Of a DNA stretch of 64,000 bases, positions 37,996 to 46,469 are shown in pieces. The stretch lies in NCBI RefSeq assembly GCF_013282725.1, contig NZ_CP054043.1, forward strand, positions 3,410,001-3,474,000. The letters run 5' to 3'. Position numbers and translations under genes: made by a program. Numbering within the stretch: position 1 is the stretch's first letter; the number at the start of each line of letters is the position of its first letter. Source of the DNA: Yersinia mollaretii ATCC 43969 (GTDB lineage: Bacteria; Pseudomonadota; Gammaproteobacteria; Enterobacterales; Enterobacteriaceae). A model generated the notes under the pieces. The model was not told the DNA's origin. It did not search any database and saw only the letters and a list, made by a program, of their open reading frames with translations.

Positions 37996-39192
37996 ATGAA
38001 ACTATCTATGAATAAAGTGGGTGGGCTGTTTGGCGGCCTCTTGTTAAGTGTTATCAGTACCAGTAGCTGGGCCGTGGCGAATTGTTCATTTCCCGCTGGC
38101 TCGACTCAAACCGAAACAGTCCCCTTGAGTCCACCAGTGATTTCGGCAGGGGTCGATATTCCTGTGGGGACGGTTCTTTATCAAGGGGCCTGGGTGATGA
38201 AAAATACGCTTATGGAGTGCCAGTGGGCGCAGGCTGATGTAGGTAAATCATTTTGGTACAGCAGTTCAACGTTGATTAGCCATGCCCCACTCCCTCTGAG
38301 CGGCTTGATGACCGGTCCGTTTGCGGGTGCCGTCTATCAGACCAATATTCCGGGGATTGGTGTGGCCATTTCACGAACCCCGGATGGCAATCCGATAATA
38401 GTTAACCGGCCTGCGGTAACCACGGATGTAGAAAACCCTATAAGGCAGGTAAGCAATGAATTAGGCGGCGCCTTGAATTTTGGCGGTTCAACACGTTATG
38501 TCTCGCTCATTAAAACGGGGGCTATTACCCCCGGTAGCTTTACGATTAGCGGTGCAAATTTCCCGAGTATCACGACTGCGATTGAGCCCGCGGTGAATAC
38601 TCATGCGGGTTCTGTTCCCGTCACCGGGTTGCCGTTTACTTTTTACAATATCAATTTTCAGGGAACCCTGACGGTGTCTACGCAAACCTGCACCACACCA
38701 GATGTCACGGTTGCATTGGGACGTTATGACAAAAATGAAATTTTTAGGGGGATAAACTCAACAACACCTTGGATTGATGCGTCAATTAACCTTATAAATT
38801 GCCCTAGATTCTACGGTTTTTATAACAGTACCAATACGACGATATTGATGGATTACAATACCGGAATGGGGAGTCCATCCAACTCGCTCAATAACGGTAT
38901 TGGCGTGCGCCTGACACCTGCTACCAATGTAATTGATGCCGCCAATGGGATTATGGCTATCGACTCGACGGTATCCGGTGCAGCATCGGGCGTAGGTATC
39001 CAGATTGGTTGGGGAAGTAGTAGCCAAACCCCAACGCTGTTTAACTTTGCGGCAGAACAAACAGTGACGCTGCCAAAAGACGGCAGTTCTACAATCCGTG
39101 TTCCGCTGTCTGCCCGTTATATTCAAACAGAAGCGAACGTCACACCGGGTAAAGCGAATGGTAAAGCCGTGTTCTTGATCAATTATTATTAA
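37996..39192 (+). CDS. Two-domain fimbrial tip adhesin
   Basis: A 398-residue exported protein at the end of the operon. The signal peptide is about residues 1-26 (ending SWA). The N-terminal half (first cysteine in VANCSFPAGS) is a putative receptor-binding lectin domain without a family I can name. From about residue 215 (FYNINFQGTLTVSTQTCTTPDV) a pilin domain follows: cysteine pair, RVPLSARYIQTEANVTPGKA and the terminal strand KAVFLINYY, with the penultimate tyrosine. This organisation is that of FimH- or MrkD-like adhesins. The receptor cannot be read from the sequence. Confidence 0.88.
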   Translation: MKLSMNKVGGLFGGLLLSVISTSSWAVANCSFPAGSTQTETVPLSPPVISAGVDIPVGTVLYQGAWVMKNTLMECQWAQADVGKSFWYSSSTLISHAPLPLSGLMTGPFAGAVYQTNIPGIGVAISRTPDGNPIIVNRPAVTTDVENPIRQVSNELGGALNFGGSTRYVSLIKTGAITPGSFTISGANFPSITTAIEPAVNTHAGSVPVTGLPFTFYNINFQGTLTVSTQTCTTPDVTVALGRYDKNEIFRGINSTTPWIDASINLINCPRFYGFYNSTNTTILMDYNTGMGSPSNSLNNGIGVRLTPATNVIDAANGIMAIDSTVSGAASGVGIQIGWGSSSQTPTLFNFAAEQTVTLPKDGSSTIRVPLSARYIQTEANVTPGKANGKAVFLINYY

Positions 39193-39490
39193 TGTCCTAC
39201 GTCGAATGCGTTATTAACCTCGCCCGAGGGAAGTGAATTTCCCATGGCGTGTTGGATAAATAACGTTGAACTTAATAAGTCCGTAATTTGAGGCTGTTGA
39301 GCGTAACGGTGATTTTTATTGTTCTGACAGGAAAATATTTTTACGATTAACCGCTATTAAACCACGATGGATAAAGAGACCAAGGAAGGTCTCAACGCAC
39401 ACTCTTTAATCCACACCAGATATTTGATTTTGCGTTTAACTGTTTTTTATTCAATTAATCGTTAGATAATTTAAATGCAAAAGGTGATTT
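39193..39490. other. Region between adhesin and broken regulator gene
   Basis: About 300 bases. A GAGACC / GGTCTC hairpin at 39376-39393 has no T-run. The last 80 bases are AT-rich and could carry the promoter of the truncated gene that begins at 39491. Confidence 0.4.
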
Positions 39491-39600
39491 ATGAGAGATA
39501 TTGTTATATTCAGTGGCAGTGATTTAATCCGATTCGCCTTAAGAGCGATTATAGAGCCAGTGATCATTCACCAGCCTGATAGAGTCAGTGCGGTCCTTAA
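39491..39600 (+). pseudogene. 5' remnant of a gene cut by the Tn3-family insertion (possible regulator)
   Basis: ATG at 39491 starts MRDIVIFSGSDLIRFALRAI and continues for about 36 codons, until the Tn3 terminal repeat at 39601 interrupts it; the rest is not found beyond the other end. The start resembles the receiver-like N-terminus of LuxR-type regulators often encoded beside fimbrial operons, but the fragment is too short to be sure. Confidence 0.5.
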
Positions 39601-39622
39601 GGGGTCCGCTTGGAAAACGGAA
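39601..39622 (+). repeat. Outer 22 bases of the left Tn3-family terminal inverted repeat
   Basis: Starts GGGGTCCGCTTGGAAAACGG; the GGGG start and the GAAAACGGAA block match Tn21-type repeats. It is separated from its inner part by the IS at 39623-40949. Confidence 0.85.
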
Positions 39623-40949
39623 TCTATGGTCACTCCCGTTTTTGCAACACCGATTTCGACGATAAGTTGGCTTGCTTGAATCTATCCGGCGTCTGAATGG
39701 GATTTTATTCCCGCGCCTCGATGAGTTCCGCGCCTGATGAACCTCAAGAAAATATACGGCTTCAATGAGCCTTTCCGTTTTACAGGTTCCTCAACAGGCC
39801 GGTGGGCCGTTAGTATCATCAATATCAGTATTCGCAAAACCAGATGAGTGATTGTTTAAACTAGTGTATTTATGCCGTTATGCTGCGTAAGTTTGCTGTC
39901 GCGCCGTCAGTGCCCAGGCTATTCTGGCCAGCTTGTTTGCCAGAGCACAGGTGACGACAAAGTTGCTTTTCCGGCACAACAACTCCCTGACCCAATCGGC
40001 CAACTTGCCAGACTGATGTTCCAGTTTTTGTATGAATACCCTTGCACACTGAACCAACAGAGTTCGGATTTTTTTGTTACCTCTTTTGCTAATCCCCAAC
40101 AATGTCGTTCGACCTCCCGTGCTGTACTGTCGAGGTACCAACCCTGTTGCCGCCGCAAAGTCACGGCTGCTGGCGTATTGCTTCCCGTCGCCAATCTCAG
40201 TTGAAATAGTACTCGCTGTCAGCGTTCCGACACAGGGAATGCTCAGCAAACGCTGTCCAACCTCATCCTCGTCCAGCTTTCGCTTCAACTGGGATTCCAG
40301 ATCTTTAATCTGCTCAACAAGATAGTGATAATGTTGTTGTAGTTTCAGCAATAACTGGCTGAGATAAAGAGGCAAACTATTGTCCTCAAGAATGGTACTC
40401 AGCCGACTAATAACGGCAGCACCTCGTGGTACGCTGATACCAAACTCCAGTAGAAAAGCATGCATCTGATTAGTTGTTTTTACCTTATCCTGAACCAGAG
40501 ATTCACGAACACGATGCAGAGCCCGCATTGCCTGCTGAGATTCCGTTCTGGGCTGTACGAAACGCATGGACGGACGCGATGCAGCTTCACAGATAGCTTC
40601 GGCATCAACGAAGTCGTTTTTGTTGCTTTTAACGAATGGGCGGACAAATTGTGGTGATATCAGCTTTGGAAAATGCCCCAACTCTGCCAGCTTACGGGCC
40701 ATAAAGTGGGAACCGCCACAGGCTTCCATCGCAATGGTTGTTGCCGGGCATGATGCCAGAAACTCGATTAGCTTTGGTCGGGTAAACTTTTTACGGTAAA
40801 CAGCCTTCCCACGATGATCCTGACAATGGATATGGAAAGAGTTCTTACCCAGATCGATACCAATAAGCGCAATATTTTCCATGATGGTTCTCCGAATGAA
40901 AGCCTGTCCTCAGCATAGTACCGGGAAGGAGGGAGTGACCATCTCATTA
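39623..40949 (-). mobile_element. IS4321/IS5075-like element (IS110 family, IS1111 group), complete copy
   Basis: The 12-base inverted repeats ATGGTCACTCCC (39626-39637) and GGGAGTGACCAT (40931-40942) are subterminal, with 3 bases outside on one side and 7 on the other, as in the IS1111 group. The total comes to 1327 bases, which is the size I recall for IS4321 and IS5075. Those elements are known for targeting the terminal repeats of Tn21-type transposons, and this one sits in such a repeat. Confidence 0.88.
39878..40882 (-). CDS. IS110-family transposase (DEDD plus transposase_20 domains)
   Basis: A 334-residue transposase. The N-terminal DEDD/RuvC-like domain begins ENIALIGIDLGKNSFHIHCQ, with its further acidic residues in TIAMEACGG and KNDFVDAEAI. 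The C-terminal transposase_20 domain has IPCVGTLTASTISTEIGDG and the serine region YASSRDFAAATGLVPRQYST. The protein matches my memory of IS4321/IS5075 transposases almost residue for residue. Full length and probably active. Confidence 0.93.
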   Translation of the reverse strand: MENIALIGIDLGKNSFHIHCQDHRGKAVYRKKFTRPKLIEFLASCPATTIAMEACGGSHFMARKLAELGHFPKLISPQFVRPFVKSNKNDFVDAEAICEAASRPSMRFVQPRTESQQAMRALHRVRESLVQDKVKTTNQMHAFLLEFGISVPRGAAVISRLSTILEDNSLPLYLSQLLLKLQQHYHYLVEQIKDLESQLKRKLDEDEVGQRLLSIPCVGTLTASTISTEIGDGKQYASSRDFAAATGLVPRQYSTGGRTTLLGISKRGNKKIRTLLVQCARVFIQKLEHQSGKLADWVRELLCRKSNFVVTCALANKLARIAWALTARQQTYAA

Positions 40950-40965
40950 AATATCCTACGTTAAG
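40950..40965 (+). repeat. Inner 16 bases of the left Tn3-family terminal repeat
   Basis: AATATCCTACGTTAAG. Its exact inverted copy is at 46454-46469. ACGTTAAG is the inner end of many Tn3-family repeats. Confidence 0.85.
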
Positions 40966-41155
40966 CCTGTTTTTTAAGCAGGAATGACAGGCAGCTTTGA
41001 GCGAAAAGCGGAAATTGGTATCACAGTGTATTGAGCCGTTGAAGTAACCACTTTACTGATGAGACATTTACACTTGGATGTCTAACGAGTGGGTACACAT
41101 CGCACCTCTGACCAGGACTCACGCGCAATGTCGCCAATAGAACGCGGACTCCCGC

Positions 41156-41530
41156 TTAACTTACAGAGCTATCCAGATTAACGACCGGCGTTTCCAGCTG
41201 AACACATTTAATCCCATTACGATCCACATATGAATCCCCCCAATTTTTCATTGCATGCAGAACAGGCTCCAGAGTTTTTCCGTATTGAGTCAAGGAGTAT
41301 TCGACCCGTGGCGGCACTTCAGCGAAGACCTCCCTGTTTATGATGCCATGCGATTCCAGTTCCCGAAGCTGTAGCGTCAGCGAACGCTGAGATACATTCC
41401 CTGCGAGCCGACGGAGTTCCCCAAACCGTTTAGTACCTGACATTAAATGGAAAATAATCAGAGGTTTCCATTTTCCTCCAGCCACGGCAATGGTCACTTC
41501 TACCGGGCAGTTAAACGGTTTTGATTTCAT
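41156..41530 (-). CDS. HxlR-family transcriptional regulator
   Basis: A 124-residue winged-helix regulator of the HxlR/MarR-like type. The HxlR signature is complete: a cysteine near the N-terminus (NCPVE), GGKWKPLIIFHLMSGTKRFG, ELRRLAGNVSQRSLTLQLRE, LESHGIINREVFAEVPPRVE and YSLTQYGKTLEPVLHAM. Such proteins usually control a divergently transcribed redox or detoxification gene, here the quinone-oxidoreductase-like gene 128 bases away. The lone cysteine may act as an electrophile or thiol sensor. Passenger of the Tn3 element. Confidence 0.92.
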   Translation of the reverse strand: MKSKPFNCPVEVTIAVAGGKWKPLIIFHLMSGTKRFGELRRLAGNVSQRSLTLQLRELESHGIINREVFAEVPPRVEYSLTQYGKTLEPVLHAMKNWGDSYVDRNGIKCVQLETPVVNLDSSVS

Positions 41531-41658
41531 GCCTATCCCATTAGTGTAAAAAATACACCTATATATAAAAATGTGCCTACTTGCGATTTTATACTCTTGG
41601 ACTGATTATCACATAACCTTTTGGCGAAATATTTAATGGGATCGATGGAGATAATGGA
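41531..41658. promoter_or_regulatory. Divergent HxlR/oxidoreductase promoter region
   Basis: 128 bases between the two starts. GTGTAAAAAATACACC at 41544-41559 is a near-palindrome immediately upstream of the HxlR gene and is a plausible operator for the HxlR protein (inference). GGAGATAATGGAATG gives the ribosome binding site of the oxidoreductase. Confidence 0.45.
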
Positions 41659-42648
41659 ATGAAAGCAGCATTTTATGAAAAGTGCGGTGCAGCACATGAT
41701 GTTTTGTTGATAAGCGAGTTACCCGACCCAATCCCTGGACCAGGTGAGGTGCGCGTCCGCATCACCTTCTCCGGACTCAATCCGACTGACATCAAATCTC
41801 GTACTGGATTTGCGGGATCAAAACAGAAATTTCCACGAATTATTCCGCATCAGGATGGTTCTGGCGTGATTGATATGGTCGGAGCTGGAGTTACGGCAGA
41901 GCGCGTTGGACAGAAAGTGTGGGTTTATGAGGCACAATCAGGGCGTGCTTTTGGAACCGCTGCACAATATGTTGTTATCCCTTCACAAAATGCCGTTGTA
42001 TTACCGGACAATGTTTCTTTTGAAACAGGTGCATGCCTCGGTATTCCCGCGATGACAGCACACCGCTGTTTGTTTGCCGATGGAGATTTACGTGGGAAAT
42101 GGGTACTGATTCAGGGCGGTGCAGGGGCTGTAGGAACAGCAGCCATTCTTCTGAGTAAATGGTCTGGGGCAAGAGTTATAACCACTGTGAGTCGTCCGGA
42201 GCAAGAAGACGTCGTTCGTAAACTTGGCGCCGATATTATTGTTAACCGGCGTACCGAAGATGTGGCTGAGCGAGTCAAACAAGCAACCGGTGGATTCGGT
42301 GTTGATCGAATTGTCGATGTCGACTTAGTCAGTAACTTCAATACAGATGTGACTTGCCTGAAAAAATCCGGTGTCATTAGTGCCTATGCCTCTGAAGAGC
42401 CATCGGCTCAGCTGCATATTCCTTTTTTGAAAACAATGTTTGAAGGTTTTGTCTTTCGTTTTGTATTTGTCTATACCATGCCGGAAGAAGCACGAAACGA
42501 AGCCATCCGTGATATCACAGCCTGTCTGAGAATGGAGGCATACACTCCTGAGATCGCTCTAACGCTTCCTCTTGCTGATATTGCCGTTGGTCATGAGGCT
42601 ATGGAGCAGGGAAAGACTATCGGCAGAATATTAATCAGCCTGGAATAG
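41659..42648 (+). CDS. Zinc-independent MDR-family NADPH:quinone oxidoreductase-like protein
   Basis: A 329-residue medium-chain dehydrogenase/reductase of the quinone oxidoreductase (QOR) branch. The GroES-like domain starts MKAAFYEKCGAA and carries PHQDGSGVIDMVGAGV; the nucleotide-binding domain has GKWVLIQGGAGAVGTAAI. The cysteine set of zinc alcohol dehydrogenases is absent. It likely reduces quinones or reactive aldehydes with NADPH. It is the presumed target of the divergent HxlR regulator. An unusual passenger for a Tn3-family transposon, which more often carries resistance genes. Confidence 0.9.
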   Translation: MKAAFYEKCGAAHDVLLISELPDPIPGPGEVRVRITFSGLNPTDIKSRTGFAGSKQKFPRIIPHQDGSGVIDMVGAGVTAERVGQKVWVYEAQSGRAFGTAAQYVVIPSQNAVVLPDNVSFETGACLGIPAMTAHRCLFADGDLRGKWVLIQGGAGAVGTAAILLSKWSGARVITTVSRPEQEDVVRKLGADIIVNRRTEDVAERVKQATGGFGVDRIVDVDLVSNFNTDVTCLKKSGVISAYASEEPSAQLHIPFLKTMFEGFVFRFVFVYTMPEEARNEAIRDITACLRMEAYTPEIALTLPLADIAVGHEAMEQGKTIGRILISLE

Positions 42649-42734
42649 CGCTTTCTTGAATCATTTAAATGGCCGTTTCTGGCACATAGCAGAGCATCCA
42701 GCTAAGAGGTTTTGAGCTGTATTTACACTCAGGA

Positions 42735-43313
42735 TTATTGCTGCCCTGCTTTTACCCGGAGGATGGTTTGCCGGGTAGTATTAAATTCCCGCGCAATGGC
42801 GCTGATACTTATTCCGGCGTTAATCCGTGCAATCACCGTAAGTTGCTGTTCGTCCTTCAGTACTGAAGGACGTCCAAACCGTTTTCCGGCTGCTTTTGCT
42901 CGCGCGATACCAGAGTGCGTACGCTCAAGCAGCAAATCTCTTTCAAATTCCGCCACAGCAGAGATGACCTGCATGGTCATTTTTCCTGCCGGGCTGGTCA
43001 GATCCACCCCGCCCAGGGCTAGGCAATGAACGCGAATATCTGAAGCAGCCAGTTGTTCCACCGTTTTTCTGATATCCATCGCATTGCGTCCCAGACGGTC
43101 AAGTTTGGTGACAATCAGCACATCGCCATTTTCCATCCGGTCGAGCAGTTTAGAAAAACCTGGCCGCTCACTGGCGGCAACTGAGCCGCTGATGTGTTCT
43201 TCAATCAGTCGCTGAGATTTAACAACGAAACCCGCCGTCTCAATTTCTCTTCGCTGATTTTCGGTTGTCTGCTCCAGGGTAGAGACACGACAGTAGGCAA
43301 AAACTCGTGACAT
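42735..43313 (-). CDS. tnpR: Tn3-family resolvase TnpR
   Basis: A 192-residue serine recombinase. The catalytic Ser is in [15 protein letters not shown], followed by [11 protein letters not shown] and the [20 protein letters not shown] helix. The C-terminal HTH ([20 protein letters not shown]) binds the res site. It resolves the cointegrates formed by TnpA and is divergent from tnpA, as in Tn3 itself. Confidence 0.95.
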   Translation of the reverse strand: MSRVFAYCRVSTLEQTTENQRREIETAGFVVKSQRLIEEHISGSVAASERPGFSKLLDRMENGDVLIVTKLDRLGRNAMDIRKTVEQLAASDIRVHCLALGGVDLTSPAGKMTMQVISAVAEFERDLLLERTHSGIARAKAAGKRFGRPSVLKDEQQLTVIARINAGISISAIAREFNTTRQTILRVKAGQQ

Positions 43314-43473
43314 AGTGATATTTTCTGTACGAAAAGGATGTACGAATTATAACGCATGTACGATAGTAAATTCACTGACTTTCGGACAGCATTGATGATA
43401 GGTGTACGAAACCGACCGGTTTCGTACAGTGTAAAGCGATAACTAAAATCAACTATATGCAGAGGAAGCATTT
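43314..43473. promoter_or_regulatory. res site region between tnpR and tnpA
   Basis: 160 bases containing repeated TGTACGAA/TTCGTACA arms: TGTACGAAAAGGATGTACGAAT at its start (43327-43348), GCATGTACGAT in the middle and TGTACGAAACC...GGTTTCGTACA at the end (43403-43429). The set of dyads is the expected multi-subsite res, which also holds both promoters. Confidence 0.8.
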
Positions 43474-46458
43474 ATGCCACGGAGACAAATACTCAGCAGT
43501 GAAGAAAAAGAGCGCTTGTTGGTTGTGCCAGACGATGATGTTCTTCTGATGCGCATGTGTTTTTTGAGTGAACCTGACCTCGCTCTTATAAGTAAACACC
43601 GCAGACCTGCAAATCGCCTGGGCTTTGCTGTTTTACTCTGTTATTTGCGAGGGCCGGGGTTTCCTCCCGACAAAAATATACCCCCTCACGACGGGATTGT
43701 TTCCCGGCTTGCGGCTCACTTGAAACTTCAGCCTGATTTGTGGGCCGAGTATGCATCAAGAGAGGTCACCCGCTGGGAGCATCTGGCTGAACTCTACCGC
43801 TACCTGGAATTGTCCCCCTTCAACCGTGCGCTGCAAAAAATCTGCATTCGCCACCTTTATCCCCACGCCATGCGGACAGACAGAGGTTTTTTACTTGCGG
43901 AAGAAATGCTCTCCTGGCTTCACAATAATAATGTCATTTTCCCCTCTGCTGATGTCATTGAGCGGACCCTGGCCGAAGCAACAACGCTTGCCGACAGGGC
44001 GGTTTTTTCTGCGCTTACCGCGCAGCTTGAACCAGGGCACAAAGCGGCACTGGACCGTCTGCTGGTATCTGAGAGCGAGCAACCCTCACGGCTGGCCTGG
44101 CTGCTCCAGCCTCCGGGGAAAATTAATGGTAAAAATGTCCTCCAACATATCGACCGGTTAAATGCGATTGAGGCGCTGGCACTACCTGACGGTATTGCGC
44201 TTTCCGTTCACCAGAACCGGCTCCTGAAACTCGCACGCGAAGGCAGGAAAATGAGTAGCCGGGACCTGGCAAAATTCACGGATGTTCGCCGTTATGCCTC
44301 GCTGGTTTGTGTCATATCGGAAGCCAGGGCCACCCTGACTGACGAAGTGATTGATCTGCACGAGCGTATTCTGGGCAGTCTGTTCAGCAGGGCAAAACGC
44401 ACGCAGGCCGAACGGCTTCAGCAAACCGGAAAGCTGATTCAGAGTAAGCTGAAGCAATACGTTACCATTGGGCAGGCATTACTTAACGCCAGAGAGTCTG
44501 GTGAAGATCCCTGGGCCGCAATAGAAGACGTCCTTCCATGGCAAGAGTTTATCAACAGCGTGGAAGAGACGCGCTTCCTGTCACGTAAGGACAACTTCGA
44601 CCCGTTGCATCTGATCACAGAAAAATACAGTACGCTGCGTAAATACGCCCCCAGGATGCTGTCCGCGTTGCAGTTCAGGGCGGCACCCGCCGCAATGCAG
44701 CTCAGTGCCGCGCTGGATACCGTTAGAGAGATGTATCGGAAACAACTCCGAAAAGTACCGCTTTCCGCGCCAACCGGATTCATCCCGGAAAGCTGGAGAA
44801 AGGCTGTGCTCACTCCCACCGGCATTGACCGCAAATATTACGAGTTTTGTGTGCTGAACGAGCTTAAGGGAGCATTACGTTCTGGCGATATCTGGATAAA
44901 GGGGTCGCGTCGCTACAGGAATTTCGATGATTATCTGATCCCGTCAGACGATTTTGAAAAATCACTTCGGGACAATCAGTTATCCCTTGCCATTCCGACC
45001 GATTGCCATGAATACATCAAGAGCCGTATGACGCTTCTGACATCGCGCCTGGAGGAAGTGAATGCGATGGCGCTGGCCGGTGATTTGCCTGATGTTGATA
45101 TATCGGATAAAGGTGTGAAAATTACCCCGCTGGATAACAGTGTCCCTTCAGCAGCATCCCCTTTTGCCGATCTGGTTTACGGTATGTTGCCTCATCCTAA
45201 AATTACGGAAATGCTGGATGAAGTGGACGGCTGGAGCGGTTTTACACGCCATTTCACGCATCTCAAAAATAATAACGTCAGGCCGAAAGATAGAAAATTG
45301 TTACTGACCACCATCCTGGCCGATGGGATCAACCTGGGACTGACAAAAATGGCCGAATCCTGTCCGGGAACAACAAAATCGTCACTGGAGGGCATTCAGG
45401 CCTGGTACATCAGGGATGAAACCTATTCAGCCGCGCTGGCTGAGCTGGTTAATGCTCAGAAACAGCGGCATCTGGCTGCATTTTGGGGCGATGGTACAAC
45501 GTCATCGTCTGACGGGCAGAACTTTCGGGTTGGCAGTCACGGGCGTTATGCCGGTCAGGTCAATTTGAAATATGGACAGGAGCCAGGCGTGCAGATTTAC
45601 ACGCATATTTCGGACCAGTACAGCCCGTTTTACACCAAAGTAATCAGCCGCGTGCGGGACTCCACCCACGTACTTGATGGTCTGCTGTATCACGAAAGTG
45701 ATCTGGAAATTACAGAGCATTACACCGACACCGCAGGTTTTACGGAGCATGTTTTCGCACTGATGCATCTGCTCGGATTCGCTTTTGCCCCAAGGATCCG
45801 GGATCTTCACGACAAGCGGCTTTTTATTCAGGGAAAGGCTGAGCGTTATCCGGGACTTCAATCTTTGATATCCACAACACCACTGAATCTTAAAGAAATT
45901 GAGACGCACTGGAATGAGGTACTTCGCCTCGCAAGCTCGATAAAACAGGGGACTGTTACCGCATCGCTCATGATGAAAAAACTGGCCAGTTATCCTAAAC
46001 TAAATGGCCTTGCAAAGGCATTGAGGGAAATCGGACGCATCGAACGGGCACTGTTTATGCTGGACTGGTTTCGCGATCCATCACTGCGCCGACGCGTACA
46101 GGCAGGGTTGAATAAAGGTGAGGCCCGCAATGCGCTTGCACGAGCGGTCTTTATGCACCGGTTGGGTGAGATCAGAGATCGGGGGCTGGAGAATCAGAGC
46201 TACCGGGCCAGTGGTCTGACGTTGCTGACTGCGGCGATCTCCCTGTGGAATACGGTATATATAGAAAGAGCTATAGATTCCCTGAGACGAAAAGGGATCC
46301 CGATTAATGAGCAACTGATTTCTCATTTGTCCCCGCTGGGATGGGAGCACATCAATCTGAGTGGGGATTACGTCTGGCGGACAAACCTTAAGCTGGGACA
46401 GGGTAAATACCGTTCATTACGCTCAGTGGATAGTGGTCTGTACAAAAAACAGGCTTAA
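43474..46458 (+). CDS. tnpA: Tn3-family transposase TnpA
   Basis: A 994-residue DDE transposase for replicative transposition. The start MPRRQILSSEEKERLL and the DUF4158 region (PANRLGFAVLLCYLRGPGF) are typical of the Tn21/Tn3 group. The catalytic domain holds FWGDGTTSSSDGQNF (first Asp), HVLDGLLYHESDLEITEHYTDTAGFTEHVFA (second Asp region) and the C-terminal LGEIRDRGLENQSYRASGLT with the Glu. The stop codon lies inside the terminal repeat, so the gene ends within two codons of the inner edge of the right end. Apparently intact. Confidence 0.95.
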   Translation: MPRRQILSSEEKERLLVVPDDDVLLMRMCFLSEPDLALISKHRRPANRLGFAVLLCYLRGPGFPPDKNIPPHDGIVSRLAAHLKLQPDLWAEYASREVTRWEHLAELYRYLELSPFNRALQKICIRHLYPHAMRTDRGFLLAEEMLSWLHNNNVIFPSADVIERTLAEATTLADRAVFSALTAQLEPGHKAALDRLLVSESEQPSRLAWLLQPPGKINGKNVLQHIDRLNAIEALALPDGIALSVHQNRLLKLAREGRKMSSRDLAKFTDVRRYASLVCVISEARATLTDEVIDLHERILGSLFSRAKRTQAERLQQTGKLIQSKLKQYVTIGQALLNARESGEDPWAAIEDVLPWQEFINSVEETRFLSRKDNFDPLHLITEKYSTLRKYAPRMLSALQFRAAPAAMQLSAALDTVREMYRKQLRKVPLSAPTGFIPESWRKAVLTPTGIDRKYYEFCVLNELKGALRSGDIWIKGSRRYRNFDDYLIPSDDFEKSLRDNQLSLAIPTDCHEYIKSRMTLLTSRLEEVNAMALAGDLPDVDISDKGVKITPLDNSVPSAASPFADLVYGMLPHPKITEMLDEVDGWSGFTRHFTHLKNNNVRPKDRKLLLTTILADGINLGLTKMAESCPGTTKSSLEGIQAWYIRDETYSAALAELVNAQKQRHLAAFWGDGTTSSSDGQNFRVGSHGRYAGQVNLKYGQEPGVQIYTHISDQYSPFYTKVISRVRDSTHVLDGLLYHESDLEITEHYTDTAGFTEHVFALMHLLGFAFAPRIRDLHDKRLFIQGKAERYPGLQSLISTTPLNLKEIETHWNEVLRLASSIKQGTVTASLMMKKLASYPKLNGLAKALREIGRIERALFMLDWFRDPSLRRRVQAGLNKGEARNALARAVFMHRLGEIRDRGLENQSYRASGLTLLTAAISLWNTVYIERAIDSLRRKGIPINEQLISHLSPLGWEHINLSGDYVWRTNLKLGQGKYRSLRSVDSGLYKKQA

Positions 46459-46469
46459 CGTAGGATATT
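46454..46469 (-). repeat. Inner 16 bases of the right Tn3-family terminal repeat
   Basis: CTTAACGTAGGATATT, the exact inverted copy of 40950-40965. It overlaps the last codon and the stop of tnpA and is followed directly by the second IS copy. Confidence 0.85.
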
